From: a bacterium
GTDB taxonomy: Bacteria > Cyanobacteriota > Vampirovibrionia > Gastranaerophilales > Gastranaerophilaceae
Length of the DNA: 30,038 nucleotides
Direction of reading: 5' to 3'
Assembly (NCBI GenBank): GCA_017444705.1
Contig: JAFSWA010000026.1
Location: forward strand, 1 to 30,038
The position numbers and the translations under genes are program-made. Within the stretch, counting starts at the first letter, position 1, and each line of letters starts with the position of its first letter. The notes under the pieces are model-generated. The model searched no databases, was not told the origin of the DNA, and saw nothing but the letters and a program-made list of their open reading frames with translations. Shown one piece after another: positions 14,982-22,084 of the stretch.

Positions 14982-16714
14982 TATATATTTTTCGCCTCAT
15001 CAATAATTTTTGCAACCGCTTCATCAGGTGTCAGTTTAATCATTTCACCGGTTGAACGTTCTTTAAATTCCACAAATCCCTCAGTTATAGTTTTTCCTAC
15101 CGTAATTCTAAACGGAAAACCGATTAAATCAGCGTCTTTAAATTTAACTCCCGCCCGTTCATCTCTGTCATCAATTACAACCTCAACTCCCGCAGAAAGC
15201 AATTTTTCATAAATTTCATTTGCAATTTTCATTTGTGTTTCATCTAATGTATTAACAGGAACAACCGTAACAAGGTATGGGGCAATTGATTTTGGCCATT
15301 TAATACCATATTCGTCATGATGTCTTTCAACCGCCGCAGCTGCCGTTCTGGTAATTCCTATTCCGTAACATCCCATTATAAAAGGTTTTTCAACTCCGTC
15401 AGCATCTGTAAAGACTGCATTCATTTTAGAAGAATATTTTGTTCCGAGTTGAAAAATATTTCCGACTTCAATTCCTCTTTGAACTTTCAACGGCATACCG
15501 CATTGAGGGCAAAATTCGCCCGCTTCAACAAGTCTTATGTCCTCTATAATTTCAGGTAATTTGACATCCGTTCCGAAATTTGCACCAACCATATGTTTAT
15601 CTTTTTGGTTTATTCCGACAACAAAATTTTTCAGGTCTAAAATCGTCTTATCTGCGACAATTTTTATTCCTTCCATTCCGTTTGGACCGATAAAGCCTTT
15701 AACTGAATCAAATCCTTTTTCCGTCATCAATTCTTCAATTTCAGGAGAAGTCGCAATTCTTATTTCGTTAGCCCCGACAGCGTTCATTAATTTTGTTTCT
15801 TCAACCTCTTTATCTGCTCTGATTAAAGCTAAAACAGGTTTTTTATCCGCAATATAAAGAAGAGATTTCAAAATAATTGTCGGCGGAATATTCAAAAATT
15901 TGCATAAATCTTCTATTGTAGCTGTATCAGGAGTGTCAATAATTTCCGCTTTATCGTAGCCGCCGTCTGTTTTTGCTTCGGGCAGATTTGATATTGCGTG
16001 GTTTGAATTTGCGGCATAATCACAATGTTCACAATAAAAAACATCATTTTCTCCGGCATTATTTTCATTGTCGCAAATTACCATAAATTCATGTGAAACA
16101 TTACCTCCGATTGCACCTGAATCAGACTGAACCATTTTTGTTTCAAGTCCGCAGCGTTCAAAAATTTTCTTATAAGCATCAGCCATTTTTTGATATGAAA
16201 TTTCCAAACCCTTTTCATCTGCATCAAAGCTGTAAGCGTCTTTCATAATGAATTCACGTCCTCTCAAAAGTCCGAATCGGGGGCGAATTTCATCTCTGAA
16301 TTTCGACTGGATTTGATATAAATTAACAGGTAATTGTTTATAAGATTTAATTCCCTCTCTTGCAACAGAGGTTATAACTTCTTCATGAGTGGGTCCAAGA
16401 CACATTGAACGGTCATGACGATCTTTTAATCTCATTAATTCTTTACCGTAAACTTCCCATCGACCTGATTGCCGCCATAATTCTTCAGGCTGAACAAAAG
16501 GCATTAAAAGCTCTTGGGCTCCTGCTTTATCCATTTCTTCACGTGTAATTTTTTCAACTTTTGTCAAAACCCTTTGCATTAACGGAAGATAATTGTAAAT
16601 ACCGTTTGTTAATTTTCTTATGTATCCTGCCCTAACAAGAAGTTTGTGGCTCATAACCTCAGCATCAGAGGGAAAATCCCTCAAAGTCTGAACAAATAAA
16701 TTTGACATTTTCAT
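14981..16714 (-). CDS. proS: Prolyl-tRNA synthetase, bacterial type with editing insertion
   Basis: A 577-residue class II synthetase charging tRNA-Pro. Motif 2 reads FRDEIRPRFGLLRGREF, followed by MKDAYSFD. A YbaK-type editing insertion occupies about residues 240-385 (LALIRADKEVEETKL, VGANFGTDVKLP). Motif 3 is GCYGIGITR, followed by the anticodon-binding domain (VVIDDRDERAGVKFKDADL). CEHCDYAANSNHA and FCPQCGMPL flank the insertion. The ATG at 16714 is preceded by GAGG; an in-frame ATG two codons later has poorer spacing. It is first in the six-gene operon ending with nadE. Confidence 0.97.
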   Translation of the reverse strand: MKMSNLFVQTLRDFPSDAEVMSHKLLVRAGYIRKLTNGIYNYLPLMQRVLTKVEKITREEMDKAGAQELLMPFVQPEELWRQSGRWEVYGKELMRLKDRHDRSMCLGPTHEEVITSVAREGIKSYKQLPVNLYQIQSKFRDEIRPRFGLLRGREFIMKDAYSFDADEKGLEISYQKMADAYKKIFERCGLETKMVQSDSGAIGGNVSHEFMVICDNENNAGENDVFYCEHCDYAANSNHAISNLPEAKTDGGYDKAEIIDTPDTATIEDLCKFLNIPPTIILKSLLYIADKKPVLALIRADKEVEETKLMNAVGANEIRIATSPEIEELMTEKGFDSVKGFIGPNGMEGIKIVADKTILDLKNFVVGINQKDKHMVGANFGTDVKLPEIIEDIRLVEAGEFCPQCGMPLKVQRGIEVGNIFQLGTKYSSKMNAVFTDADGVEKPFIMGCYGIGITRTAAAAVERHHDEYGIKWPKSIAPYLVTVVPVNTLDETQMKIANEIYEKLLSAGVEVVIDDRDERAGVKFKDADLIGFPFRITVGKTITEGFVEFKERSTGEMIKLTPDEAVAKIIDEAKNI

Positions 16715-16741
16715 AATTGTAATTCCTCAACTAATTTTACA

Positions 16742-16754
16742 ATTATTTTAGCAT
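16742..16754 (-). promoter_or_regulatory. Possible extended -10 promoter of the proS operon
   Basis: The minus strand reads TGCTAAAAT, an extended -10 with TAAAAT at 16750-16745 and TGC just upstream. It would start transcripts near 16738, 24 nt before the proS ATG, leaving the GAGG within the leader. No good -35 is visible. Confidence 0.35.
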
Positions 16755-16818
16755 GAATAATGAAAGGGTGCATTAAAATTAATATTTTATAAAAGGCGGG
16801 TTTTGTTATTGCTGAGTA

Positions 16819-16844
16819 GGATTGATTTTAAATAAAATTAATCC
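16819..16844. other. Imperfect inverted repeat between lipoprotein gene and proS operon
   Basis: GGATTGATTTTA (16819-16830) pairs with TAAAATTAATCC (16833-16844) with one G-T wobble. It lies between the stop of the binding-protein gene (16865) and the proS promoter. No U-run follows on either strand, so it is at best a weak terminator or an RNA-processing stem. Confidence 0.35.
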
Positions 16845-16864
16845 CGTTATCATTATAAAAATTG

Positions 16865-17626
16865 CTATTTTATCCACTTATTTTTTATTTTATCAAGTTC
16901 ACCGGAATCTTTGAGCGATTGTATTGAATAATCAACTTCTTCTTTCAGCATATCTTCATTTTTTCTGACAGCAATAGCATAAGGCTCTTCCGACAGTTTT
17001 TTATTAAAAATTTTATAACCTTTATTATCCATTATAAATCCACGCAAAACCGAATCATCATCTATCATGCAAGTATCATTATTTACCGCAGAAAAACCTT
17101 CTTTTAAAGTTAATGCTCTTATAATTTTATTATTTCCGATAAAAAGTTTTTTATAGGTTTTTTCTGCTGATGAACCTATTACAATAACCACATTATGGTT
17201 TTTTAAATCGGCAACTGATTTAACATTTGAATTTTCAGTACATAAAACTGCTTGTCCGGAAAGATAATAAGACGGGGAAAAAGAAACAATTGCTCGTCTT
17301 TCTTGTGTGTCTGTCATGGTTGCTATTATCATATCTACTTCTCCGCTCAAAAGTTTTGAAAGACGATTTTCCGAAGTAGTTTCGATAAATTCAATTTTAT
17401 TTTCATCGTCAAAAATATTTTTTGCGATTTTTCTTGCCAAATCAATATCAAAACCTTGAAGTTTTCCGTTTTCAATAAAACCAAAAGGCTTTGCATTAAA
17501 ATTGGTCCCAACAATAAGGTAACCTCTTTCTTTTATTTCATCAAGACTGCTTTTTGGGGTATTTTTTGTGCAACCGCACAAAAATAAGCTGAAAATTAAT
17601 ATCAATATAATCGAAAATTTTTTCAT
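16865..17626 (-). CDS. Amino-acid-binding lipoprotein (ABC transporter family 3 solute-binding protein)
   Basis: A 253-residue lipoprotein: a hydrophobic signal ends in the lipobox LCGC (Cys19 lipidated). The mature part has the family-3 pattern: RGYLIVGTNFNAKPFGF, GFDIDLARKIA, MIIATMTDTQERR followed by FSPSYYLSG, and a C-terminal LDKIKNKW. The Asp/Arg arrangement suits polar amino acids, but the ligand cannot be fixed. No permease or ATPase is adjacent, so it is an orphan binding protein. It has no Shine-Dalgarno sequence; a TACAAT box lies exactly 6 nt before ATG, suggesting a leaderless mRNA. It is divergent from the MATE gene. Confidence 0.9.
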   Translation of the reverse strand: MKKFSIILILIFSLFLCGCTKNTPKSSLDEIKERGYLIVGTNFNAKPFGFIENGKLQGFDIDLARKIAKNIFDDENKIEFIETTSENRLSKLLSGEVDMIIATMTDTQERRAIVSFSPSYYLSGQAVLCTENSNVKSVADLKNHNVVIVIGSSAEKTYKKLFIGNNKIIRALTLKEGFSAVNNDTCMIDDDSVLRGFIMDNKGYKIFNKKLSEEPYAIAVRKNEDMLKEEVDYSIQSLKDSGELDKIKNKWIK

Positions 17627-17632
17627 AAAGTT

Positions 17633-17661
17633 ATTGTATCATGTATGAAACAATTTTTCCA
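17633..17661 (-). promoter_or_regulatory. Promoter of the binding-protein gene, leaderless geometry
   Basis: On the minus strand TGGAAA (17661-17656), a 17-bp spacer and TACAAT (17638-17633). Six nucleotides separate the -10 from ATG 17626, so +1 should be the A of the start codon. Confidence 0.55.
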
Positions 17662-17691
17662 TAGAAATAAAAATTTTATTTTTTGTATAAT
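17662..17691 (+). promoter_or_regulatory. Promoter of the MATE gene, leaderless geometry
   Basis: TAGAAA (17662-17667), an 18-bp spacer and TATAAT (17686-17691), with 6 nt to ATG 17698. Its -35 directly abuts the -35 of the divergent promoter, so the two may compete for polymerase or share a regulator. Confidence 0.55.
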
Positions 17692-17697
17692 TTTAGT

Positions 17698-19038
17698 ATG
17701 AATACAAAAGAATTAACATACGGAAATCCCTTAAAATTAATTTTGGTATTTATGTTCCCATTGTTTTTGGGAAATTTATTTCAGCAATTTTATAATTTTA
17801 CGGATGCTCTTATTGTCGGCAGGGTAATAGGAATAAAATCTCTTGCCGCTATCGGAGTTACCGGCCCTTTGATTTTTCTTGTTATAAGCTTTATTTTTGC
17901 TTCAACTCAGGGTTTTACCATAATTTTAGCTCAGCGTTTTGGTGCAAGAGATTATATTGGGGTAAGAAAATCTCTTGCGGCTTCATTGATTCTTGCGTTT
18001 TTAATGACGGTATTATTAACTGTTTTTTCAACTCCGTTTTCAAAATTTTTTTTAATGTGGCTTCAAACCCCTTCCGATATTATTGAAGATGCCGCCAAAT
18101 ACCTTTTTATAATGTTTATCGGAATTTTTGCAACGGTTTATTATAATCTTTCTTCCAATGTGATAAGGGCTTTGGGTAATAGTAAAACCCCTTTGTATTT
18201 TCTGATTTTTTCTGTAATTTTAAATATCTTTTTTGATATATTATTCGTCGTAAAATTTCATTGGGGTATTCAGGGAGCCGGTTGGGCAACTGTTTTGGCA
18301 CAGGCAATTTCAACTGTTGTTAGTGTTACATATATGTTTTTGAAGTTTCCTGTACTTCATTTGAAAAAAGAGGATTGGAAATTTTCAAAAGAATTTTTGT
18401 ATGAACATTTGAGATACGGAATTCCTATGGGGATTCAAATGTCGATTTTAACACTCGGTATGATAGCGGTTCAATATGTTCTTAATTCTTTCGGTTCAAC
18501 TGCTGTTGCCGCTTTCACTACCGCAATGAGAGTTGACCAAATGTTTTCTCAGGTTTTTATGGCTCTCGGTGCAACCATGTCTGTTTTTGCGGCTCAGAAT
18601 TTTGGAGCAAAAAAGATGTCAAGAATAAGAGACGGGGCAAAATCTGCTGTATTAATAGCTCTTTTTATAAGCGGATTTTCCTTTATAATTTTGAAATTGT
18701 TTGGGGCAAATATTATATCTCTTTTTATGACGTACCCTGATAATGAAGTTATAAGATTAGGGATGATTTACCTCAATATAATAATTATTTTCTTTATCTT
18801 TTTGGGATTACTAATGATTTTCAGAAACATTTTGCAGGGAATGGGAGATGTTATGTCGCCATTGTTGTCAGGTGTTGCGGAATTGATTGCAAGAGCATCT
18901 TTTGCATTTTTATTCGGTCATTATTTCGGATATATCGGAGTTTGCACGGCAACCCCCGCCGCTTGGATTTCGGGAACTTTGGTTTTATTTATCAGCTACC
19001 GAATAAATATAAAACGATTTGCAAAATTAAAAAGATAA
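17698..19038 (+). CDS. MATE-family multidrug/cation antiporter
   Basis: A 446-residue inner-membrane protein with about 12 hydrophobic helices in two similar halves. The first half opens with PLFLGNLFQQFYNFTDALIVGR (cited in part: NLFQQFYNFTDALIVGR), the hallmark of the DinF/NorM-like MATE branch. The second half has GIPMGIQMSIL and AVAAFTTAMRVDQMF. MATE proteins expel drugs or metabolites in exchange for Na+ or H+. I take ATG 17698 rather than an in-frame TTG at 17683, because the TTG lies across the TATAAT box upstream of the predicted transcription start. No Shine-Dalgarno is present. Substrate is not predictable from sequence. Confidence 0.92.
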   Translation: MNTKELTYGNPLKLILVFMFPLFLGNLFQQFYNFTDALIVGRVIGIKSLAAIGVTGPLIFLVISFIFASTQGFTIILAQRFGARDYIGVRKSLAASLILAFLMTVLLTVFSTPFSKFFLMWLQTPSDIIEDAAKYLFIMFIGIFATVYYNLSSNVIRALGNSKTPLYFLIFSVILNIFFDILFVVKFHWGIQGAGWATVLAQAISTVVSVTYMFLKFPVLHLKKEDWKFSKEFLYEHLRYGIPMGIQMSILTLGMIAVQYVLNSFGSTAVAAFTTAMRVDQMFSQVFMALGATMSVFAAQNFGAKKMSRIRDGAKSAVLIALFISGFSFIILKLFGANIISLFMTYPDNEVIRLGMIYLNIIIIFFIFLGLLMIFRNILQGMGDVMSPLLSGVAELIARASFAFLFGHYFGYIGVCTATPAAWISGTLVLFISYRINIKRFAKLKR

Positions 19039-19108
19039 ATGCGGAATATTTAATATCGGGTATTATATAGACCATTATTTGATTTTATGTAAATCAAATT
19101 TTTCGATA

Positions 19109-19138
19109 AAAAAGGACAACTTTAATGTTGTCCTTTTT
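19109..19138. terminator. Bidirectional terminator between MATE and LTxxQ genes
   Basis: A 12-bp stem, AAAAAGGACAAC (19109-19120) with GTTGTCCTTTTT (19127-19138), and a 6-nt loop. The A- and T-runs let it work on both strands between two convergent genes. Confidence 0.9.
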
Positions 19139-19151
19139 ATTTAAAAATAAT

Positions 19152-19688
19152 CTAATCCATTGGCGGCGGCGGCATTTTATTTCCGCATCTTTTACATTCG
19201 TGGATTGGTTCTTTTTCTTTTTTCAATTGTTCAAATTTTGTTTTTTGTTCTTTTGTCAATATTTTTTCAAATTCCGCCATATTTTTTTCTCTTATGGTAT
19301 TTGCTTTGACATGAAGTTCTTTAAGCTCCGCTTGAATTGCCTTAATTTGTTCTTGTTTTTTCTCTTCCGATAAATCAGAATCCATTATATCCAAAACCGC
19401 TTCTTTTTTCGCATGGATTTTTTCCATAATCGGTTTCATTTCACTTCTGCCTTTAATTCTGTTTTGTCTTGCCTGTTCTTTCTGTGCATCTGTCAGGTTC
19501 AATTCTTCCTCCAATTTCGGCATCGGAGGTTTTTGTCTGTTTTCTCTGTTAAAATCAGGCGGAGCTTTTCTCTCTGTTGTTGTTGAATTTGTTGTTGAAT
19601 ATGTTTTGCTTGATTCGGCGGCAAAAACGCTTTGCGTACCAATAAATATTATTGATAAACAAAAAGCTGTTGTTAGTAATTTTTTCAT
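19152..19688 (-). CDS. Periplasmic LTxxQ (Spy/CpxP-like) stress protein with CxxC tail
   Basis: A 178-residue secreted protein. A signal peptide (about residues 1-23, ending SVFA-AES) precedes a Thr/Ser/Pro-rich spacer. A helical domain follows with two LTxxQ motifs, LTDAQ and LTKEQ, the signature of Spy/CpxP/ZraP envelope-stress chaperones and of CnrX-type sensors. The C-terminus ends HECKRCGNKMPPPPMD, a His/Cys cluster that could bind metal or form a disulfide; I do not know this tail from classical Spy. The start is ATG 19688, with AGGAG 7 nt upstream and 2 bp after the sigma gene stop. Being in an operon with an ECF sigma suggests it is the target or the sensor of that system. Confidence 0.85.
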   Translation of the reverse strand: MKKLLTTAFCLSIIFIGTQSVFAAESSKTYSTTNSTTTERKAPPDFNRENRQKPPMPKLEEELNLTDAQKEQARQNRIKGRSEMKPIMEKIHAKKEAVLDIMDSDLSEEKKQEQIKAIQAELKELHVKANTIREKNMAEFEKILTKEQKTKFEQLKKEKEPIHECKRCGNKMPPPPMD

Positions 19689-19690
19689 TT

Positions 19691-20182
19691 TTAATCTCCT
19701 ATTAGTTCTGCTAAATCGTCTTTCAAAATTTCTCTTGCACAATGTAATCTTGATTTTATAGTCCCGATCGGTACATTTAGTTTTTGTGATATTTCGTCAT
19801 AACTTTTTTGTTCAAATTCATATAAAATTATGACATCTCTCATTTTTTTGGGTAGTTCGTCAACTGCTTTCAAAATCATTTTTTGTCTTTGTTTTGAGTT
19901 TAAAATTTTTTCGGGTGTTTTATTTTCTTTTATACTGTTCAGTGCATTTTCGTCATCGATTTTCATATTCTCAATTCGGTACTGTTTTGATTTAAGAAAA
20001 TCTTTGCAGGTATTTGCGGTAATTTTATTCACCCATTGACTCAATTTAGAAATATTTTTTCCGTTAGAATTCTTCCAGACCTTGATATATACTTCTTGTT
20101 CAATATCTTCATTCTCACGTCCGACAATATTTCTTATAATTGCTTTTATGTTTTTTTTGTTTTCGTTTATTATTTTTTTCAA
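19691..20182 (-). CDS. ECF-family RNA polymerase sigma factor (TTG start)
   Basis: A 163-residue sigma-70-family factor with only region 2 (about residues 5-70, DIEQEVYIKVWKN) and region 4 (about 108-156, LPKKMRDVIILYEFEQKSY followed by the helix-turn-helix NVPIGTIKSRL). Lack of regions 1 and 3 makes it an extracytoplasmic-function sigma. The start appears to be TTG 20182: AAAGG lies 9 nt upstream, inside the end of the preceding gene, and no in-frame ATG is available upstream before the previous stop. It is sandwiched between a single-pass membrane protein and an LTxxQ protein, 1 bp and 2 bp away, which implies an envelope signal. Confidence 0.9.
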   Translation of the reverse strand: MKKIINENKKNIKAIIRNIVGRENEDIEQEVYIKVWKNSNGKNISKLSQWVNKITANTCKDFLKSKQYRIENMKIDDENALNSIKENKTPEKILNSKQRQKMILKAVDELPKKMRDVIILYEFEQKSYDEISQKLNVPIGTIKSRLHCAREILKDDLAELIGD

Positions 20183-20183
20183 A

Positions 20184-20420
20184 TTAATCTACCTTTAAAA
20201 GTCCGTAGTCATCTGTCGGAAAGCCCATTTGTTCAACAATTGATGTTGAGCTTGTATAATAAGTCGTTTCTTCTTTATTATTAAGTGTAAACGGCAAAAT
20301 TGTCAATAGACAGAAGAATATAGGCACTATAACAAAAGAACATTTTTTTATTATTTCGTTCCGTTTTTTTCTTCTGAAATACAACGGTTTAGCTTCTTGT
20401 AATAATTCTGAAATATCCAT
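20184..20420 (-). CDS. Small single-pass membrane protein, candidate anti-sigma factor
   Basis: A 78-residue protein: a charged cytoplasmic N-terminus (about 1-25, LLQEAKPLYFRRKKRNEI), one membrane helix (about 27-46, CSFVIVPIFFCLLTILPF) and a short outside tail. It has no recognisable zinc-binding anti-sigma motif (HxxxCxxC). Its position as first gene before the ECF sigma, with a 1-bp gap, and its topology resemble small anti-sigma proteins of the CnrY type; this is inference. AAAAGG lies before ATG 20420. Confidence 0.65.
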   Translation of the reverse strand: MDISELLQEAKPLYFRRKKRNEIIKKCSFVIVPIFFCLLTILPFTLNNKEETTYYTSSTSIVEQMGFPTDDYGLLKVD

Positions 20421-20454
20421 TTTTTACCTTTTTATTTTGTCTTACATGTAGTAT

Positions 20455-20478
20455 AACGATAAAATTTTTAAAATGTTC
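20455..20478 (-). promoter_or_regulatory. Possible ECF-sigma-type promoter of the stress cassette
   Basis: On the minus strand GAAC (20478-20475) and CGTT (20458-20455) are separated by 16 bp, the usual layout of ECF promoters (GAAC at -35, CGTx at -10). It lies 34 bp upstream of the cassette's first ATG, so the sigma may drive its own operon. Four-base motifs in AT-rich DNA are weak evidence. Confidence 0.35.
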
Positions 20479-20509
20479 ATTTTTAACTTTTCTTTTTTAA
20501 AAAAATCAG

Positions 20510-20515
20510 TATAAT
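20510..20515 (+). promoter_or_regulatory. TATAAT box 6 nt before the start codon of a secreted-protein gene
   Basis: TATAAT at 20510-20515 ends 6 nt before ATG 20522, again predicting +1 at the A of ATG. No convincing -35 and no Shine-Dalgarno are present. Confidence 0.45.
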
Positions 20516-20521
20516 ATAAAT

Positions 20522-21169
20522 ATGAAAAAGGTAATTGCAATTTTATTAATGACAATAATACTTTTACCGTCGCAGCAAGCTTTTGCTTTCGGAAAGAAAA
20601 AAAAGAAAACCGATGATAAAGGCTATTACGGCAAATTGCCAAATATAAACGGTGAATTCGGAGAAGAAAGAAAAAACAAAGAAACAAAATCTCCGATAAT
20701 TCTTAATGAAGACAGCTATAATGTAAATTCTAAAGATATGAAAGAGGCTCCGCTCACTAACACACAATACATTGATGTTATTGTTAAAAAAGGAACAACA
20801 TCGGATTTTGTTAATGATATAAATGAACTTGTTCCGATTTTGCAAAAATTACGGGCTTGTGTTGAACAGGAAAAAGATATTCAAAAATTTAATGCTATTG
20901 TCAGTAATTATATAGATAACGTAGCATATATGGAAAATAAATATAAAAATAAACCGGAACTTTACTATGCGTCTTTCGAAAGAGTTGTTGATACGGCAAA
21001 ATATCTCAAAAAAGTTGCAATTACAAGAACAGAAGCCTTGACTTACAATAAATATCTCGGATATCAAGAGGTTAACGGAGTTTACAGCCCTGAAAACATA
21101 AAAAGACTTTTAGAAGGCTCTTTGGCGGAAATTGAAGATACGCTTGCTGCTATTAAAGAAGTTAAGTAA
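20522..21169 (+). CDS. Secreted protein of unknown function
   Basis: A 215-residue protein with a clear signal peptide (MKKVIAILLMTIILLPSQQ then AFA, cleavage before FGKKKKK). The mature part starts very basic (GKKKKKTDDKG), continues through a polar stretch, and from about residue 85 is predicted mostly helical (DFVNDINELVPILQKLRAC through IEDTLAAIKEVK). It has one cysteine (RAC) and no lipobox. I recognise no family. The gene appears leaderless. Its stop at 21169 is 1 bp from the convergent kdsB stop at 21171, leaving no room for a terminator, so the two transcripts must overlap. Confidence 0.8.
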   Translation: MKKVIAILLMTIILLPSQQAFAFGKKKKKTDDKGYYGKLPNINGEFGEERKNKETKSPIILNEDSYNVNSKDMKEAPLTNTQYIDVIVKKGTTSDFVNDINELVPILQKLRACVEQEKDIQKFNAIVSNYIDNVAYMENKYKNKPELYYASFERVVDTAKYLKKVAITRTEALTYNKYLGYQEVNGVYSPENIKRLLEGSLAEIEDTLAAIKEVK

Positions 21170-21170
21170 T

Positions 21171-21905
21171 TTAGGACTTTTTGCTGTTAATATAGTTTTC
21201 AAATGCTTGTAAATCTTCTTTCGTATCAATACCTATTGCGTTGCTTTCAACTACTGCAACTTTGATTTTCAAACCGTTATAAATTGCTCTTAGCTGTTCT
21301 AAACTTTCCGCTTTTTCTATATTTGCCTGAGGTAATTTTGTCATAGTTAAAAGTGCATTTTTTGTGTAGCAATAAAGCCCTATATGACCGTAAAAATTGT
21401 CCTCATAGTCCGTTCTTTCATAGGGGAGTTTGTTTCTTGAAAAATAAATTGCGTAATTATTTTTATCAAAAATACATTTGACTAAATTCGGATTTTCAAT
21501 TTCATCTTTATCCTTTACAATCTTAACCAAAGTTGCAATATCAGCCTGAGAGTCATTTTTCAAGAGCTCAATCGCTGTTGTAATATTTTGAGTTGAAATA
21601 AGCGGCTCATCCCCCTGTAAGTTAACGATTAAATCGTATTCAGGGTGTCTTGATATGACTTCCGCAATTCTGTCTGTTCCGGATTTATGTTCAGCGGAAG
21701 TCATTTCAACCTCTCCGCCAAAGGATTTTACGGTATCAAAAATTTCTTGATTATCTGTTGCTACAATAACTTCATCCGCTGCCGTAACTGTTTTTGCCTG
21801 TTCATAAACCCACTGAATAACAGGTTTTCCGCCCACTTTTATCAACGGCTTTGCGTTGAGCCTTGTTGACGCATAGCGTGCGGGAATTATAATTACTGTT
21901 TTCAT
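21171..21905 (-). CDS. kdsB: 3-deoxy-manno-octulosonate cytidylyltransferase
   Basis: A 244-residue nucleotidyltransferase activating KDO as CMP-KDO for lipopolysaccharide inner core assembly. The pyrophosphorylase loop IIPARYASTRLNAKPL opens the protein, followed by GGKPVIQWVYEQA, ATDNQEI, HKSGTDRIAE and the metal-site region VNLQGDEPLIS, all standard for KdsB. It shows that the organism makes LPS. ATG 21905 is preceded by a strong AAAGGAG. No other LPS gene is adjacent. Confidence 0.96.
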   Translation of the reverse strand: MKTVIIIPARYASTRLNAKPLIKVGGKPVIQWVYEQAKTVTAADEVIVATDNQEIFDTVKSFGGEVEMTSAEHKSGTDRIAEVISRHPEYDLIVNLQGDEPLISTQNITTAIELLKNDSQADIATLVKIVKDKDEIENPNLVKCIFDKNNYAIYFSRNKLPYERTDYEDNFYGHIGLYCYTKNALLTMTKLPQANIEKAESLEQLRAIYNGLKIKVAVVESNAIGIDTKEDLQAFENYINSKKS

Positions 21906-21929
21906 ATGATACTCCTTTTTTCTCCTGAA

Positions 21930-22025
21930 ATTCTTTTCGCTCGGATTTGGATTCGCCTTTGAGCCTATGGCTCAGTCAGGCTTGCAATCCTCGCCAACCA
22001 AGTTTCGTAACTTCGTTACTCACTG
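21930..22025 (+). repeat. Palindromic intergenic repeat element upstream of clpP
   Basis: This non-coding stretch contains small hairpins, GAGCC-TAT-GGCTC (21961-21973) and GTAAC-TTC-GTTAC (22007-22019), then CTCAC. The 17 nt before the second hairpin (TCGCCAACCAAGTTTCG, 21991-22007) match 16 of 17 positions at 29982-29998, where the following hairpin has a different stem but the same layout. It is thus one copy of a dispersed element. Confidence 0.6.
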
Positions 22026-22043
22026 GTACAGAATTTTGCTTTG

Positions 22044-22052
22044 TGTTATAAT
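22044..22052 (+). promoter_or_regulatory. Extended -10 promoter of clpP
   Basis: TGTTATAAT (22044-22052) is a TGnTATAAT extended -10; no good -35 is seen, which extended -10 promoters tolerate. The start would be near 22059, giving a 26-nt leader with AAAGGAG before ATG 22085. Confidence 0.55.
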
Positions 22053-22084
22053 AATTTTACAACAAAATAATAAAGGAGTTAATT

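Noticed and set aside
17683..17697. TTG start for the MATE gene
   Set aside because: It overlaps the TATAAT box and would precede the predicted transcript start.
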